From NCBI GenBank assembly GCA_034522155.1, contig JAXHLP010000002.1, forward strand, positions 124,001-188,000: a stretch of 64,000 nt of DNA. The letters run 5' to 3'. This document shows positions 36,637 to 44,828 of this stretch, in pieces. The translations under genes were made by a program, and so were the position numbers. The stretch is from Salinilacustrithrix sp034522155. GTDB lineage: Bacteria > Actinomycetota > Acidimicrobiia > Acidimicrobiales > Salinilacustritrichaceae. Below the pieces are notes generated by a model that did not search any database, had not been told where the DNA came from, and was given only the letters and a program-made list of their open reading frames with translations. Every line of letters starts with the position of its first letter. Positions within the stretch are counted from its first letter, which is position 1.

Positions 36637-36759
36637 GGTCCAGGTTCGTCACTCTGCTCGGACGGGGCTCGCCTTCGGCGAGCTTCGAGTTGTTCGGCTG
36701 GGCCTCACAACGTCGACGGTCGTTGCCGTGAGATCCGGATTCGTCACCCTGCTCGGACG
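36547..36759 (+). repeat. 95-base tandem repeat, two full copies plus a partial third inside era
   Basis: Copies begin at 36547, 36642 and 36737 (exact period 95). Each starts with the era codons for GFVTLLGR; the two full copies add a 70-base segment with a GCTCGCC-TTC-GGCGAGC hairpin (36572-36588, 36667-36683), a GTTGT/ACAAC stem and an ACGG/CCGT stem. The two full copies differ at only a few bases. Confidence 0.95.
36633..36731 (+). CDS. Mini-ORF 2 copying the Era N-terminus
   Basis: A GTG-started 32-codon frame reads MRSRFVTLLGR, then the same GSPSASFELFGWASQRRRSL tail as mini-ORF 1. It overlaps mini-ORF 1 and the true era start by GTGA on each side, so ribosomes could pass by termination-reinitiation through both to era. 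Confidence 0.4.
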   Translation: MRSRFVTLLGRGSPSASFELFGWASQRRRSLP

Positions 36760-37564
36760 TCCGAACGTGGGGAAGTCGACGCTGCTCAACCGGATCCTCG
36801 GCGAGAAGGTCTCGATCGTCTCCGACAAGGTCCAGACGACGCGTTCGCAGGTCCGGGGTGTGCTCCACCGCGACGGCGCCCAGATCGTCTTCGTCGACAC
36901 CCCCGGCATCCACAAGCCCCGCACGCCCCTCGGTGAGCGGCTCAACGCCACCGCGTCCGATTCGTTGGCCGGTGTCGACCTCGTGTGCTTCCTGATCGAC
37001 GCCACCCAGCCCATCGGCCGGGGCGACCGGTTCGTAGCCGCGCGCGTGCCCGCCGACGGCGTCCTCGTCGTCAACAAGTGCGATCGGGCGTCGCCCGAGC
37101 AGGTGCTCGAACAGCTCCGCACCGCGGCCGAGTTCGACCTGTCGGCCTACTTCCCGGTGTCGGCCCGAACGGGGGAGGGGGTCGACGAGCTACTGGACCA
37201 CCTCGTCGGCCGGCTCCCGGAGGGCCCGCCGTACTACCCCGACGACATGATCACCGACCAACCCGACGCGACCTGGGTGGCCGAGCTCGTGCGCGAGCAG
37301 CTGCTGGCCGTCACACGCGACGAGCTCCCGCACTCCATCGCCACCCGCGTCACCGAGCTCGACTGGCCCTACATCCGGGTCGAGATCATGGTCGAGCGCG
37401 ACTCGCAGAAGGGCATCGTCATCGGGCGCGACGGCGAGGTGCTCAAGCAGGTCGGCACCAAGGTGCGCAACCAGCTCCGCGAGGGCGCCTATCTCGAGCT
37501 GCAGGTGACCGTGCGCAAGGACTGGCAGCGCCGCCCGTCCGACCTCGACGACCTCGGCTTCTGA
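36728..37564 (+). CDS. era: GTPase Era
   Basis: The 278-residue GTPase has G1 GRPNVGKS at 10-17, the effector KVQTTR, G3 DTPGIHKP, G4 NKCD, and a C-terminal KH domain (KGIVIGRDGEVLKQVG). Era binds the 3' end of 16S rRNA in 30S assembly, which fits ybeY nearby. GTG at 36728 is the third repeat of the same start context, directly after two mini-ORFs. No strong Shine-Dalgarno is visible, consistent with coupled translation. Confidence 0.95.
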   Translation: MRSGFVTLLGRPNVGKSTLLNRILGEKVSIVSDKVQTTRSQVRGVLHRDGAQIVFVDTPGIHKPRTPLGERLNATASDSLAGVDLVCFLIDATQPIGRGDRFVAARVPADGVLVVNKCDRASPEQVLEQLRTAAEFDLSAYFPVSARTGEGVDELLDHLVGRLPEGPPYYPDDMITDQPDATWVAELVREQLLAVTRDELPHSIATRVTELDWPYIRVEIMVERDSQKGIVIGRDGEVLKQVGTKVRNQLREGAYLELQVTVRKDWQRRPSDLDDLGF

Positions 37565-37567
37565 CCG

Positions 37568-39427
37568 TCAGCCGTCTCCGCGGAGCGACCGGAGGAACTC
37601 GGTCACCTCGGCCTGGTCCTTGGTCCGGTGCATCGGCGGCAAGCCCCGGACGAGGTCCCAGCGGTAGCGGGCGGTGGCGAGCCGGGGATCGAGCACGGCG
37701 ACCACGCCCCGGTCCGTGGCGGTCCGGATCAGCCGGCCGGCGCCCTGGGCCAGGAGCGTGATGGCTCGGGGCAGGTCGATCAGCCCGAACGCGTCGCGGC
37801 CCACCTGCTCGCGGCGGGCCTCCAGCAACGGATCGTCCGGCCGGGCGAAGGGGAGCTTGTCGACGATGACGCAGGAGAGCGTTTCGCCGGGTAGGTCGAC
37901 GCCCTCCCAGAACGACAGCGTGGCGAACAGCGAGGTCTCGGGTGCGGCGGCGAACTGCGCGAGCAGCGCGGGCTTGGGGAGCTCGCCCTGGGCGAGGACC
38001 TCGGTGTCGAGTCGGGATCGCAACGCTTCGACCGCGACCTGCATCGCCCGCCACGACGTGAACAAGGCCATCGTCCGACCGCCGGCCGCCTCGATCAGGG
38101 TGGCGATCTCGTCGTGGACGTCCTCGGCTCGCTGCTGGCGGGGGTCGGGGAGGTGGGCGGCGCAGTAGAGGACGGCGTTGGCCTCGTAGTCGAACGGTGA
38201 GCCCACGTCGAGCTCGTCGGTGGCGCCGGCGGGCATACCGAGCCGCTCGGGGAGCCGGGGCGGGATCGTGGCCGAGCACAGGACTGCGGTGGTCTCGTCC
38301 CACAGGCGGTCGCGGAGCACGGCGCCGACGTCGATCGGCGCGACGCGGAGGCGGGCCGAGCCGGCGCGGCCCTCCACCCAGGCGACGCTGCCGGTGGGCA
38401 CGACCGTGGCGGCGGTGAGGTCCTCGAGCAGGCTCGACAGCTGCTGGGTGGCCCGGTTGCGTCGCGCGACCACGTCGGGATCGTGGTCGGGCACCTTGCG
38501 CAGCGCCGACGCGGCGTCGTCGAGCTTGGGTCGCAGCTGGGTGAGGACCTGCGCGAGCGCGCGGGGTGGCGGGTCGAGGCGCGTGCCGACGAGCTGGTCG
38601 AGCTCGTCGCCGAGCCGGGTGGCGAGCGCGAGCACGTCGGACGTCAGCTCGTCGTCGGCGATGACCCGGCCGACGGCGTTGACGGCGGCGCTCACCCGGC
38701 CCGCGGTGAGCTCGGCGCCGGCGGTGGAGGAGATCACCTCCTCGAACCGGTGGGCCTCGTCGACCACCACGAGGTCGTGGGGCGGGAGGACGACGGACCC
38801 GGCGGCCAGGTGCGTGCCGTAGAGGTAGGCGTTGACGACGACGACGTCGGCCTCGGCGGCCCGGTGGCGCGCCGACTCGGCGAAGCACACCTCGCCCTTC
38901 GGGCACTTCGTCGCGCCCGGGCACTCGTCGGAGCCGACCGACACCGTGTCCCAGACGGTGGCGCGGGGCTCGACCGCGAGCTCGGCACGGTCGCCCACCT
39001 CGGTCTCGGCCGCCCAGTTCAGCACGGCGACCAGGCCGGGGTCGTCGGCGTCGACGTCGAGCTTTCCCTGCCGGTCGTCGAGCAATTCTGCCACTCGCTG
39101 CTGGCACACGTAGTTCGACCGGCCCTTCAGGATCGCCCAGCTGAAGCCACCCACGTGCTCGTCGAGGAACGGGAGGTCCTTGGCCGCGAGCTGATCCTGC
39201 AGCGCCTTGGTGGCGGTGGCGACCACGGTCCGGCCGTGACTCCGGATGGCCGGCAGCAGGTAGGCGAGCGTCTTGCCCGTGCCCGTGCCGGCCTCGACCA
39301 CGAGGTGGCGGCCCGATTCGATGCTCGCCTCGACCGCCGCGGCCATCTCGGCCTGTCCGTCGCGGAGCTCCCCGCCACCGGGCAGCTCGGCCACGACCGC
39401 GGCGAGGGCAGCGGGCAGATCAGACAT
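37568..39427 (-). CDS. dinG: DinG-family ATP-dependent helicase
   Basis: This 619-residue XPD/DinG-like superfamily 2 helicase has Walker A EAGTGTGKT, four iron-sulfur-type cysteines (NYVC, DEC, TKC, EVC), the VVDEAHR box and the C-terminal motif QGAGRLIR. It acts in repair and R-loop or replication-conflict removal. ATG at 39427 lies 7 bases behind TACCGT; the frame extends 10 codons further up. It ends 3 bases after era, tail to tail. Confidence 0.9.
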   Translation of the reverse strand: MSDLPAALAAVVAELPGGGELRDGQAEMAAAVEASIESGRHLVVEAGTGTGKTLAYLLPAIRSHGRTVVATATKALQDQLAAKDLPFLDEHVGGFSWAILKGRSNYVCQQRVAELLDDRQGKLDVDADDPGLVAVLNWAAETEVGDRAELAVEPRATVWDTVSVGSDECPGATKCPKGEVCFAESARHRAAEADVVVVNAYLYGTHLAAGSVVLPPHDLVVVDEAHRFEEVISSTAGAELTAGRVSAAVNAVGRVIADDELTSDVLALATRLGDELDQLVGTRLDPPPRALAQVLTQLRPKLDDAASALRKVPDHDPDVVARRNRATQQLSSLLEDLTAATVVPTGSVAWVEGRAGSARLRVAPIDVGAVLRDRLWDETTAVLCSATIPPRLPERLGMPAGATDELDVGSPFDYEANAVLYCAAHLPDPRQQRAEDVHDEIATLIEAAGGRTMALFTSWRAMQVAVEALRSRLDTEVLAQGELPKPALLAQFAAAPETSLFATLSFWEGVDLPGETLSCVIVDKLPFARPDDPLLEARREQVGRDAFGLIDLPRAITLLAQGAGRLIRTATDRGVVAVLDPRLATARYRWDLVRGLPPMHRTKDQAEVTEFLRSLRGDG

Positions 39428-39434
39428 CGGGCCG

Positions 39435-39440
39435 ACGGTA
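39435..39440 (-). promoter_or_regulatory. -10 element for dinG
   Basis: TACCGT on the minus strand, 7 bases before the dinG ATG, no Shine-Dalgarno between. Confidence 0.5.
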
Positions 39441-39496
39441 CTCGCAGGCACCGACACCGTGGACGAGCTCGGTGGCCTCCCGCTCCGGGGTAGGAC

Positions 39497-40390
39497 TCAG
39501 GTCTCGAGGCGGTCGACGACGGCACCGCTGCGGTTGGTGGCCAGCGCGACGGTCCCGTCGATCCGGGGGACGTCGATCGGGACCTCCACCGTGCCGTGGT
39601 CGTTCTCCCAGCGCATCACGTTGAGGAGCGAGCCGTAGACGATGAGCCGGCCGAAGAACGTGAGCCACAACAACGCGGCGACGACGATCCCGAGGGACCC
39701 GTAGAGCGCGGACGAGTTGGCCACCAATCGGGGGACGTAGACGGTGCCGATCAGCTTGAGCACCTCGAGGCCCACCCCGCAGGCCACGGCGCCGGGCAGG
39801 CGGGCCCGCCATCCGACCGGGACGCGTCCGAGGGCGACGAACAGCCAGAGGAAGAGCGCCACGTTGACGATGAGTCCGGCGAGGATCGAGAGGGGTGCGA
39901 AGAATCCGGGCAGGAAGTTGATGAGCGCGCTGAGCACGAACGAGCCGGCGAAGACGACCCCGGCGCCCAGCACGACGAGGACGGCCCGGGCCTTGTCCTT
40001 GAGCCCCTTGCCGAAGGTCTGCCACGTGCTGTCGACCACGCGCTGGAGCGCGGTGACGACCCCGAGTCCGGTCCACAGCAGGGTCACGACGCCGATCACG
40101 CCGGTGGCGCCTCGGGAGTCCGTCGCGGTCGAGATGGCTTCGCGGATGTCTTCGGCGAGCTGACCGTCGGGCGGCAGGCCCAGCGAGTCGATCAGGTCGC
40201 CGGCGAACGTGACGTCGCCTTCGGCGAGGAAGCCGATGACCGACACCGCGAGGATCAGCAGCGGGAACAGCGAGAGGAACGCCTGCATGGCGATGCCGTT
40301 GGCCAGCGCGGTGCCCCGGATCATGGTGAACCGGTCCTGTAGCCGGAGGAGCGAACCGATCACGGGGAGGGCCGACAGTCGTTCCTTCAC
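39497..40390 (-). CDS. YihY/BrkB-family membrane protein
   Basis: This 297-residue membrane protein has about six helices, including AFLSLFPLLILAVSVIGFLA, VIGVVTLLWTGLGVVTALQ and GIVVAALLWLTFFGRLIVYG. The family was once called ribonuclease BN in error; its function is unknown. GTG at 40390 has a GGGGGG ribosome-binding site. It points away from uppS. Confidence 0.88.
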   Translation of the reverse strand: MKERLSALPVIGSLLRLQDRFTMIRGTALANGIAMQAFLSLFPLLILAVSVIGFLAEGDVTFAGDLIDSLGLPPDGQLAEDIREAISTATDSRGATGVIGVVTLLWTGLGVVTALQRVVDSTWQTFGKGLKDKARAVLVVLGAGVVFAGSFVLSALINFLPGFFAPLSILAGLIVNVALFLWLFVALGRVPVGWRARLPGAVACGVGLEVLKLIGTVYVPRLVANSSALYGSLGIVVAALLWLTFFGRLIVYGSLLNVMRWENDHGTVEVPIDVPRIDGTVALATNRSGAVVDRLET

Positions 40391-40476
40391 CGACCCCCCT
40401 TCTACCGCACGGGGTGCCACACGACATACGCCGCACGACGACGCCACCCAAGCGCGTGGTCGCCTCAGGACAGCAC

Positions 40477-40482
40477 TAGCGT
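40477..40482 (+). promoter_or_regulatory. -10 element for uppS
   Basis: TAGCGT, 8 bases before the ATG at 40491, no ribosome-binding site. Confidence 0.5.
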
Positions 40483-40490
40483 CAGACTCG

Positions 40491-41213
40491 ATGGAGATCC
40501 CCGGCATCGACCCCGAGCGCGTGCCTGCTCACATCGCCGCGGTGATGGACGGCAACGGCCGTTGGGCCAAGCAGCGGGGACGCAAGCGCACCGAGGGTCA
40601 TGCCGCCGGCGAAGAGGCCCTGCTCGACGCCACGTACGGCTGTCTCGACCTCGGCGTCCGGTGGTTCACGGTCTATGCCTTCTCCACCGAGAACTGGCGC
40701 CGTCCCGCCGACGAGGTCCGGTACCTGATGAACTTCAACGAGTCGCTCCTGCTGCGGCGCCGCGACGAGCTCCACGAGGAGAACGTCCGGATGCGGTTCA
40801 TCGGCCGGCGCGACCGTCGGGTCCCGAAGCGGGTCCTCAAGCGGATGGACGAAGCCCTCGAGCTCACCCAGCACAACACCCGGATGACGCTCACCATCGC
40901 GTTCAACTACGGCGGCCGGGCCGAGATCGTCGACGCGATCCGCTCGATCGTCGAGTCCGGCGTCAGCCCGGACAAGATCGACGAGGACCTCGTCGCCGAG
41001 CATCTCTACGACCCCGAGATGCCCGATCCCGACCTCATGGTCCGGACCTCGGGGGAGTACCGCATCTCCAACTACCTCCTCTGGCAGCTGGCCTACAGCG
41101 AACTGGTGTTCCCGGACGTGCTGTGGCCCGACTTCCGCCGCGAGCACCTGTTCGATGCCGTCCGCCAGTACCAGCACCGCGCCCGCCGCTTCGGCGGGGT
41201 CGACGAGAGTTGA
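40491..41213 (+). CDS. uppS: Isoprenyl (di-trans,poly-cis) diphosphate synthase
   Basis: The 240-residue enzyme has VMDGNGRWAKQRG, GHAAG, FSTENWRRP, FNYGGRAEI and LMVRTSGEYRISNYLLWQ. It makes the C50-C55 cis-prenyl lipid carrier for cell wall synthesis. Leaderless start behind TAGCGT. recO follows after 13 bases, a common pairing. A longer frame upstream is not supported. Confidence 0.95.
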   Translation: MEIPGIDPERVPAHIAAVMDGNGRWAKQRGRKRTEGHAAGEEALLDATYGCLDLGVRWFTVYAFSTENWRRPADEVRYLMNFNESLLLRRRDELHEENVRMRFIGRRDRRVPKRVLKRMDEALELTQHNTRMTLTIAFNYGGRAEIVDAIRSIVESGVSPDKIDEDLVAEHLYDPEMPDPDLMVRTSGEYRISNYLLWQLAYSELVFPDVLWPDFRREHLFDAVRQYQHRARRFGGVDES

Positions 41214-41226
41214 CCGGGGCGGTCGG

Positions 41227-41949
41227 ATGAGCGGCCTCTACCGGGACGAGGGGGTCGTGCTGCGGACGTACAAGCTCGGCGAGGCCGACCGGATCGTGGT
41301 CCTGGCCACGGCGGAGCACGGCAAGGTCCGGGCCGTCGCCAAGGGTGTTCGCAAGACCAAGAGCCGGTTCGGTGCCCGGCTCGAACCGCTCTCCCACGTC
41401 GCGCTGCAGCTCTACGAGGGCCGCAACCTCGACACCATCACCCAGGCCGAGTCGATCGACTCGTTCCGGGCCATCCGCGAGGACCTCGACCGGTACGGCT
41501 CGGCGATGGGAGTCCTGGAGGTGATCGACCAGATCGCCATGGAGGGCGAGGTCGACCCGCGTCGCTTCTCCATGCTCGTGGGCGTGCTGCGAACCCTCGC
41601 GGCGAACGACAACCCGCTCGTGGTGCCTGCCTTCTACCTCAAGGTGCTGGCCCACGAGGGCTTCCAGCCCGAGGTCGACGCCTGTGTGCAGTGCGGGACC
41701 GCTGATCCGCTGGTGGCCATCGACCTCTTCGCCGGCGGAATGCTCTGTCAGGCCTGTCGACAGGGTCGGGCGGTGTCGGGTGAGGCGCTCCGTCTGCTGC
41801 GAGCGGTGCTCGGCGGCGGGCTCAACGTGGTGCTCGCCGAGGAGCCGTCCCCAGCGGTTTCGGAGGTGTCCGCCATCGCCACCGAGGCCGTCGAGCACCA
41901 CCTCGAACGCCGCCTCCGCACCCCCGGCCTCCTGGACAGGACGCTCTGA
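41227..41949 (+). CDS. recO: DNA repair protein RecO
   Basis: The 240-residue protein has an N-terminal OB fold (YRDEGVVLRTYKLGEADRIV, GVRKTKSRFGARLEPLSHV), a helical domain and a zinc site with CVQC and CQAC. RecO loads RecA at gaps together with RecR. It is the last gene of the cluster before a convergent gene. Confidence 0.93.
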   Translation: MSGLYRDEGVVLRTYKLGEADRIVVLATAEHGKVRAVAKGVRKTKSRFGARLEPLSHVALQLYEGRNLDTITQAESIDSFRAIREDLDRYGSAMGVLEVIDQIAMEGEVDPRRFSMLVGVLRTLAANDNPLVVPAFYLKVLAHEGFQPEVDACVQCGTADPLVAIDLFAGGMLCQACRQGRAVSGEALRLLRAVLGGGLNVVLAEEPSPAVSEVSAIATEAVEHHLERRLRTPGLLDRTL

Positions 41950-42000
41950 GCCCGTCCGAGCTGAGCGCCAGCGAGGCGGGTCACACGGGCGGCGTGGTGG

Positions 42001-42042
42001 GGCTCCGTAGGTCTGACATGTCTCCTGACGGAGCCATGTCAG
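42001..42042. repeat. Two interlocked 8-base inverted repeats
   Basis: GGCTCCGT (42001-42008) pairs with ACGGAGCC (42028-42035), and CTGACATG (42013-42020) pairs with CATGTCAG (42035-42042). The arms alternate, so they give either two alternative hairpins or an H-type pseudoknot. They lie in the 177-base gap between convergent recO and the RDD gene. Confidence 0.8.
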
Positions 42043-42126
42043 CTCCTGCACCTCTCCGACTCCGTCGTCGATTTCGTTGTGCAACGGGAAGCGGCAAGGA
42101 AGCGAGCGACGCAGCGATTTCAAGAG

Positions 42127-43419
42127 TTACGTATCGATCAGTTTCCAGCGTTGGGCGCCGTCGTCCCACTGGAGCCACTGCTGGTCGTCGGTGTGCCACT
42201 GGATGTAGCTGTTCCGGGCGGCGTCCCACCGGGGCGGGGGCAGGGACGCGGGTTCGGGCGCGGTGGGCGCGTCGGTCACCGGGTCGGCGCCCGGCGCAAT
42301 GAACGGCGTCGGGCCGGCCGTCGGGCTGGCGTCGTACCGCGTCGTCATCTCCTCGGTGGGCGTCGTCGGCGGCTGCTCCGCTTCGGTCGGGCCGTACTCC
42401 GCGGCCCAGTCGGGCAAGGTCTGCTCGTCGGGCGGTGGTGCTGGCGCCGCGCTCTCCGGCGAGGCCTCCGGCCCCTTCCACCAGTCGGGGTCGACGTCGA
42501 CCTCGGGGGGCGAGTAGTCGACCCGCCCGTCGATCTCGGGCATGGGGGGTTGCTCGGCCTCGACCGGCCGCTCGGGTTCGGGGCCGGTGATGTCGAGTGT
42601 CGGCGGTTCGTCGACCGGGCGTCCGGCGAGCGGCGGTGGTGGCGCGGGCGCCTCGTCGGGTCGACCCGAGATCCGGGGCGCGAGGTCTTCGACGCTGGGT
42701 GGTGGCGCGACGCCGAGATCGGCGAGCTCGTCGTTGGTGCGCAGCGGCGCTGCCGGTGGGGGTGCCGTTGGTGGACCGGTGGGCGGTGGTGGTGCGCCCC
42801 ACGGCGCCGCCGTCGGTGGCATCACCGGCGACCCGACGGTGACGGGCTGGCCGGCATCCCTGCGGGCGACGACGTAGGTCTTGGCGGCCATGTCGCCGAC
42901 CCGCCGGTGGCCGGTGGAGGTGAGCCCGACCACGAAGCCGACGATCGGCAGGAACCAGGGCGCGCCGTCGACGATCCACAGCAGCGTGCGGCCGAGGCTC
43001 CTGCCGAACCCGGGCCGGGACCCGTCCTCGCGCACGACCCGTACACCGGTGAGGAGCTTGCCCGGCGAGGCGCCCGTCGCGCCCTGGAGGACGATGAAGA
43101 ACAGGAAGTAGCCGAGGGAGGCGAGGGTCTGGATGCCGTTGTCGGCGTTGGAGGTGAGGTAGGCGCGGTCGCCGACCTCGAGACAGCCCGCGGCAGCATC
43201 GCCGTCCTGGAACTGGAGCTGATCGCACGCCTCGAGGGAGGGGATCGAGTCGGGGATCTCGACGTATTCGGCCAGCGCGGCGAACAGGGCGATGGCGAGC
43301 CCGAGGTAGATGACCAGGTCGAGGATCCAGGCGACGGTGCGCCGGCCCATGACCGCGGTGCGGTCTGCTCCGTGGTCCTGGCCGGGGCCGGGCGGCGGCA
43401 GGTAGTTCAGGTCGCTCAC
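42127..43419 (-). CDS. RDD-family membrane protein with long Pro-rich tail
   Basis: The 430-residue protein has an RDD membrane domain in residues 20-200 (MGRRTVAWILDLVIYLGLAI, GATGASPGKLLTGVRVV, WFLPIVGFVVGL, RRVGDMAAKTYVV), then about 200 residues rich in Pro, Glu and Asp, and an aromatic end YIQWHTDDQQWLQWDDG. RDD proteins often mediate ion or peptide transport, but the role is unknown. GTG at 43419 is chosen because the RDD domain starts soon after; a much longer frame upstream is antisense to glyS. Confidence 0.82.
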   Translation of the reverse strand: MSDLNYLPPPGPGQDHGADRTAVMGRRTVAWILDLVIYLGLAIALFAALAEYVEIPDSIPSLEACDQLQFQDGDAAAGCLEVGDRAYLTSNADNGIQTLASLGYFLFFIVLQGATGASPGKLLTGVRVVREDGSRPGFGRSLGRTLLWIVDGAPWFLPIVGFVVGLTSTGHRRVGDMAAKTYVVARRDAGQPVTVGSPVMPPTAAPWGAPPPPTGPPTAPPPAAPLRTNDELADLGVAPPPSVEDLAPRISGRPDEAPAPPPPLAGRPVDEPPTLDITGPEPERPVEAEQPPMPEIDGRVDYSPPEVDVDPDWWKGPEASPESAAPAPPPDEQTLPDWAAEYGPTEAEQPPTTPTEEMTTRYDASPTAGPTPFIAPGADPVTDAPTAPEPASLPPPRWDAARNSYIQWHTDDQQWLQWDDGAQRWKLIDT

Positions 43420-43488
43420 GTCGCCGGTATACCACCCGGGGCCCCGCACCAGGGCGGAACGGCTGTCTGCGCCCACGCGGGCCCTCGG

Positions 43489-43494
43489 TAGGCT
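43489..43494 (+). promoter_or_regulatory. -10 element for glyS
   Basis: TAGGCT, 9 bases before the ATG at 43504, with the same TAGGCTCCG string as phoH. Confidence 0.55.
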
Positions 43495-43503
43495 CCGGCC
43501 CCT

Positions 43504-44820
43504 ATGAGCGCGCCGTCCGAATTGTTCGACACCGTCGTCAACCTGTGCAAGCGGCGCGGCTTCGTCTTCCCGTCGGCCGAGATCTACGGCGGCTTCCGCT
43601 CGACCTACGACTACGGCCCGGTCGGCGTCCTGCTGCTGCGCAACGTGAAGGACGCATGGTGGCGGTCGATGGTCCAGCTGCGCCACGACGTCGTCGGCCT
43701 CGACGCGTCGATCCTGTCGCCGCCGCCGGTGTGGGAGGCCTCCGGCCACCTGGCCAACTTCACCGACCCGCTCGTCGACTGCCGCGAGTGCAAGGAGCGG
43801 TTCCGGCTCGACAAGCTCGACGATCCCGAGACATGCCCGAACTGCGGCGCGACGAACAGCTTCACCGATGCCCGCCAGTTCAACCTGCTGTTCAAGACCC
43901 ACGCGGGCCCGGTCGAGGGCGCCGGCCACGAGGTGTACCTGCGGCCGGAGACGGCCCAGGGCATGTTCCTCAACTTCAAGAACGTGCTCGAGACGTCGCG
44001 CAAGAAGCCGCCGTTCGGCATCGCCCAGATCGGCAAGTCGTTCCGCAACGAGATCACGCCCGGCAACTTCGTGTTCCGGACCCGCGAGTTCGAGCAGATG
44101 GAGATGGAGTTCTTCGTCCCCCCGGCCGAGGCCGGGCAGTGGTACGAGTACTGGTGCCAGGCCCGCTACGACTGGTACCTGGACCACGGCATCCCCAAGG
44201 ACCAGCTCCGGCTGCGGGCCCACGACGCCGACGAGCTCAGCCACTACTCCTCGGGCACCTCCGACGTCGAGTTCCTGTTCCCGTGGGGCTGGGACGAGCT
44301 CGAGGGCATCGCCAACCGCGGCGACTACGACCTGAACCAGCACGCCGAGCACTCGGGTTCGCGGCTCGAGTACTTCGACCAGCAGGCCGACGAGCGCTAC
44401 GTGCCCCACGTGATCGAACCGGCGGCCGGCGCCACCCGGACGGCCATGGCGTTCCTGATGGCCGCCTACGACGAGGAATCGGTGAACGACGACACCCGCA
44501 CGGTGCTGCGGTTCCACCCCCGGATCGCGCCGTACACGATCGCCGTCCTGCCACTGTCGAAGAAGGACGACCTGGTGGGCGTGTCCGACGAGGTGCTGTC
44601 GATTCTGGCGCCCCACTACATGTGCGACTTCGACGTCACCCAGGCCATCGGGCGCCGCTATCGGCGTCAGGACGAGATCGGCACGCCCTACTGCGTGACC
44701 ATCGACTTCGACACGCTCGAGGACCGGTCGGTCACCATCCGCGAGCGCGACACCATGACCCAGGAGCGGATCCCCATCGACGGCCTGCGCGAGCGCCTCG
44801 GGGAACGTCTGGGCTTCTAG
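43504..44820 (+). CDS. glyS: Glycine-tRNA ligase
   Basis: This 438-residue alpha2-type class II synthetase has an early GFVFPSAEIYGGFRSTYDYG, a zinc ribbon (CRECKERF, CPNCGATN), motif 2 FRNEITPGNFVFRTREFEQM and motif 3 PHVIEPAAGATRTAMAFLM. It is a single-chain enzyme, like those of other actinobacteria. The ATG follows TAGGCT closely. It begins the glyS-terC-dnaG-sigA series, all on the same strand with small gaps. Confidence 0.95.
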   Translation: MSAPSELFDTVVNLCKRRGFVFPSAEIYGGFRSTYDYGPVGVLLLRNVKDAWWRSMVQLRHDVVGLDASILSPPPVWEASGHLANFTDPLVDCRECKERFRLDKLDDPETCPNCGATNSFTDARQFNLLFKTHAGPVEGAGHEVYLRPETAQGMFLNFKNVLETSRKKPPFGIAQIGKSFRNEITPGNFVFRTREFEQMEMEFFVPPAEAGQWYEYWCQARYDWYLDHGIPKDQLRLRAHDADELSHYSSGTSDVEFLFPWGWDELEGIANRGDYDLNQHAEHSGSRLEYFDQQADERYVPHVIEPAAGATRTAMAFLMAAYDEESVNDDTRTVLRFHPRIAPYTIAVLPLSKKDDLVGVSDEVLSILAPHYMCDFDVTQAIGRRYRRQDEIGTPYCVTIDFDTLEDRSVTIRERDTMTQERIPIDGLRERLGERLGF

Positions 44821-44828
44821 GTCTCGCG

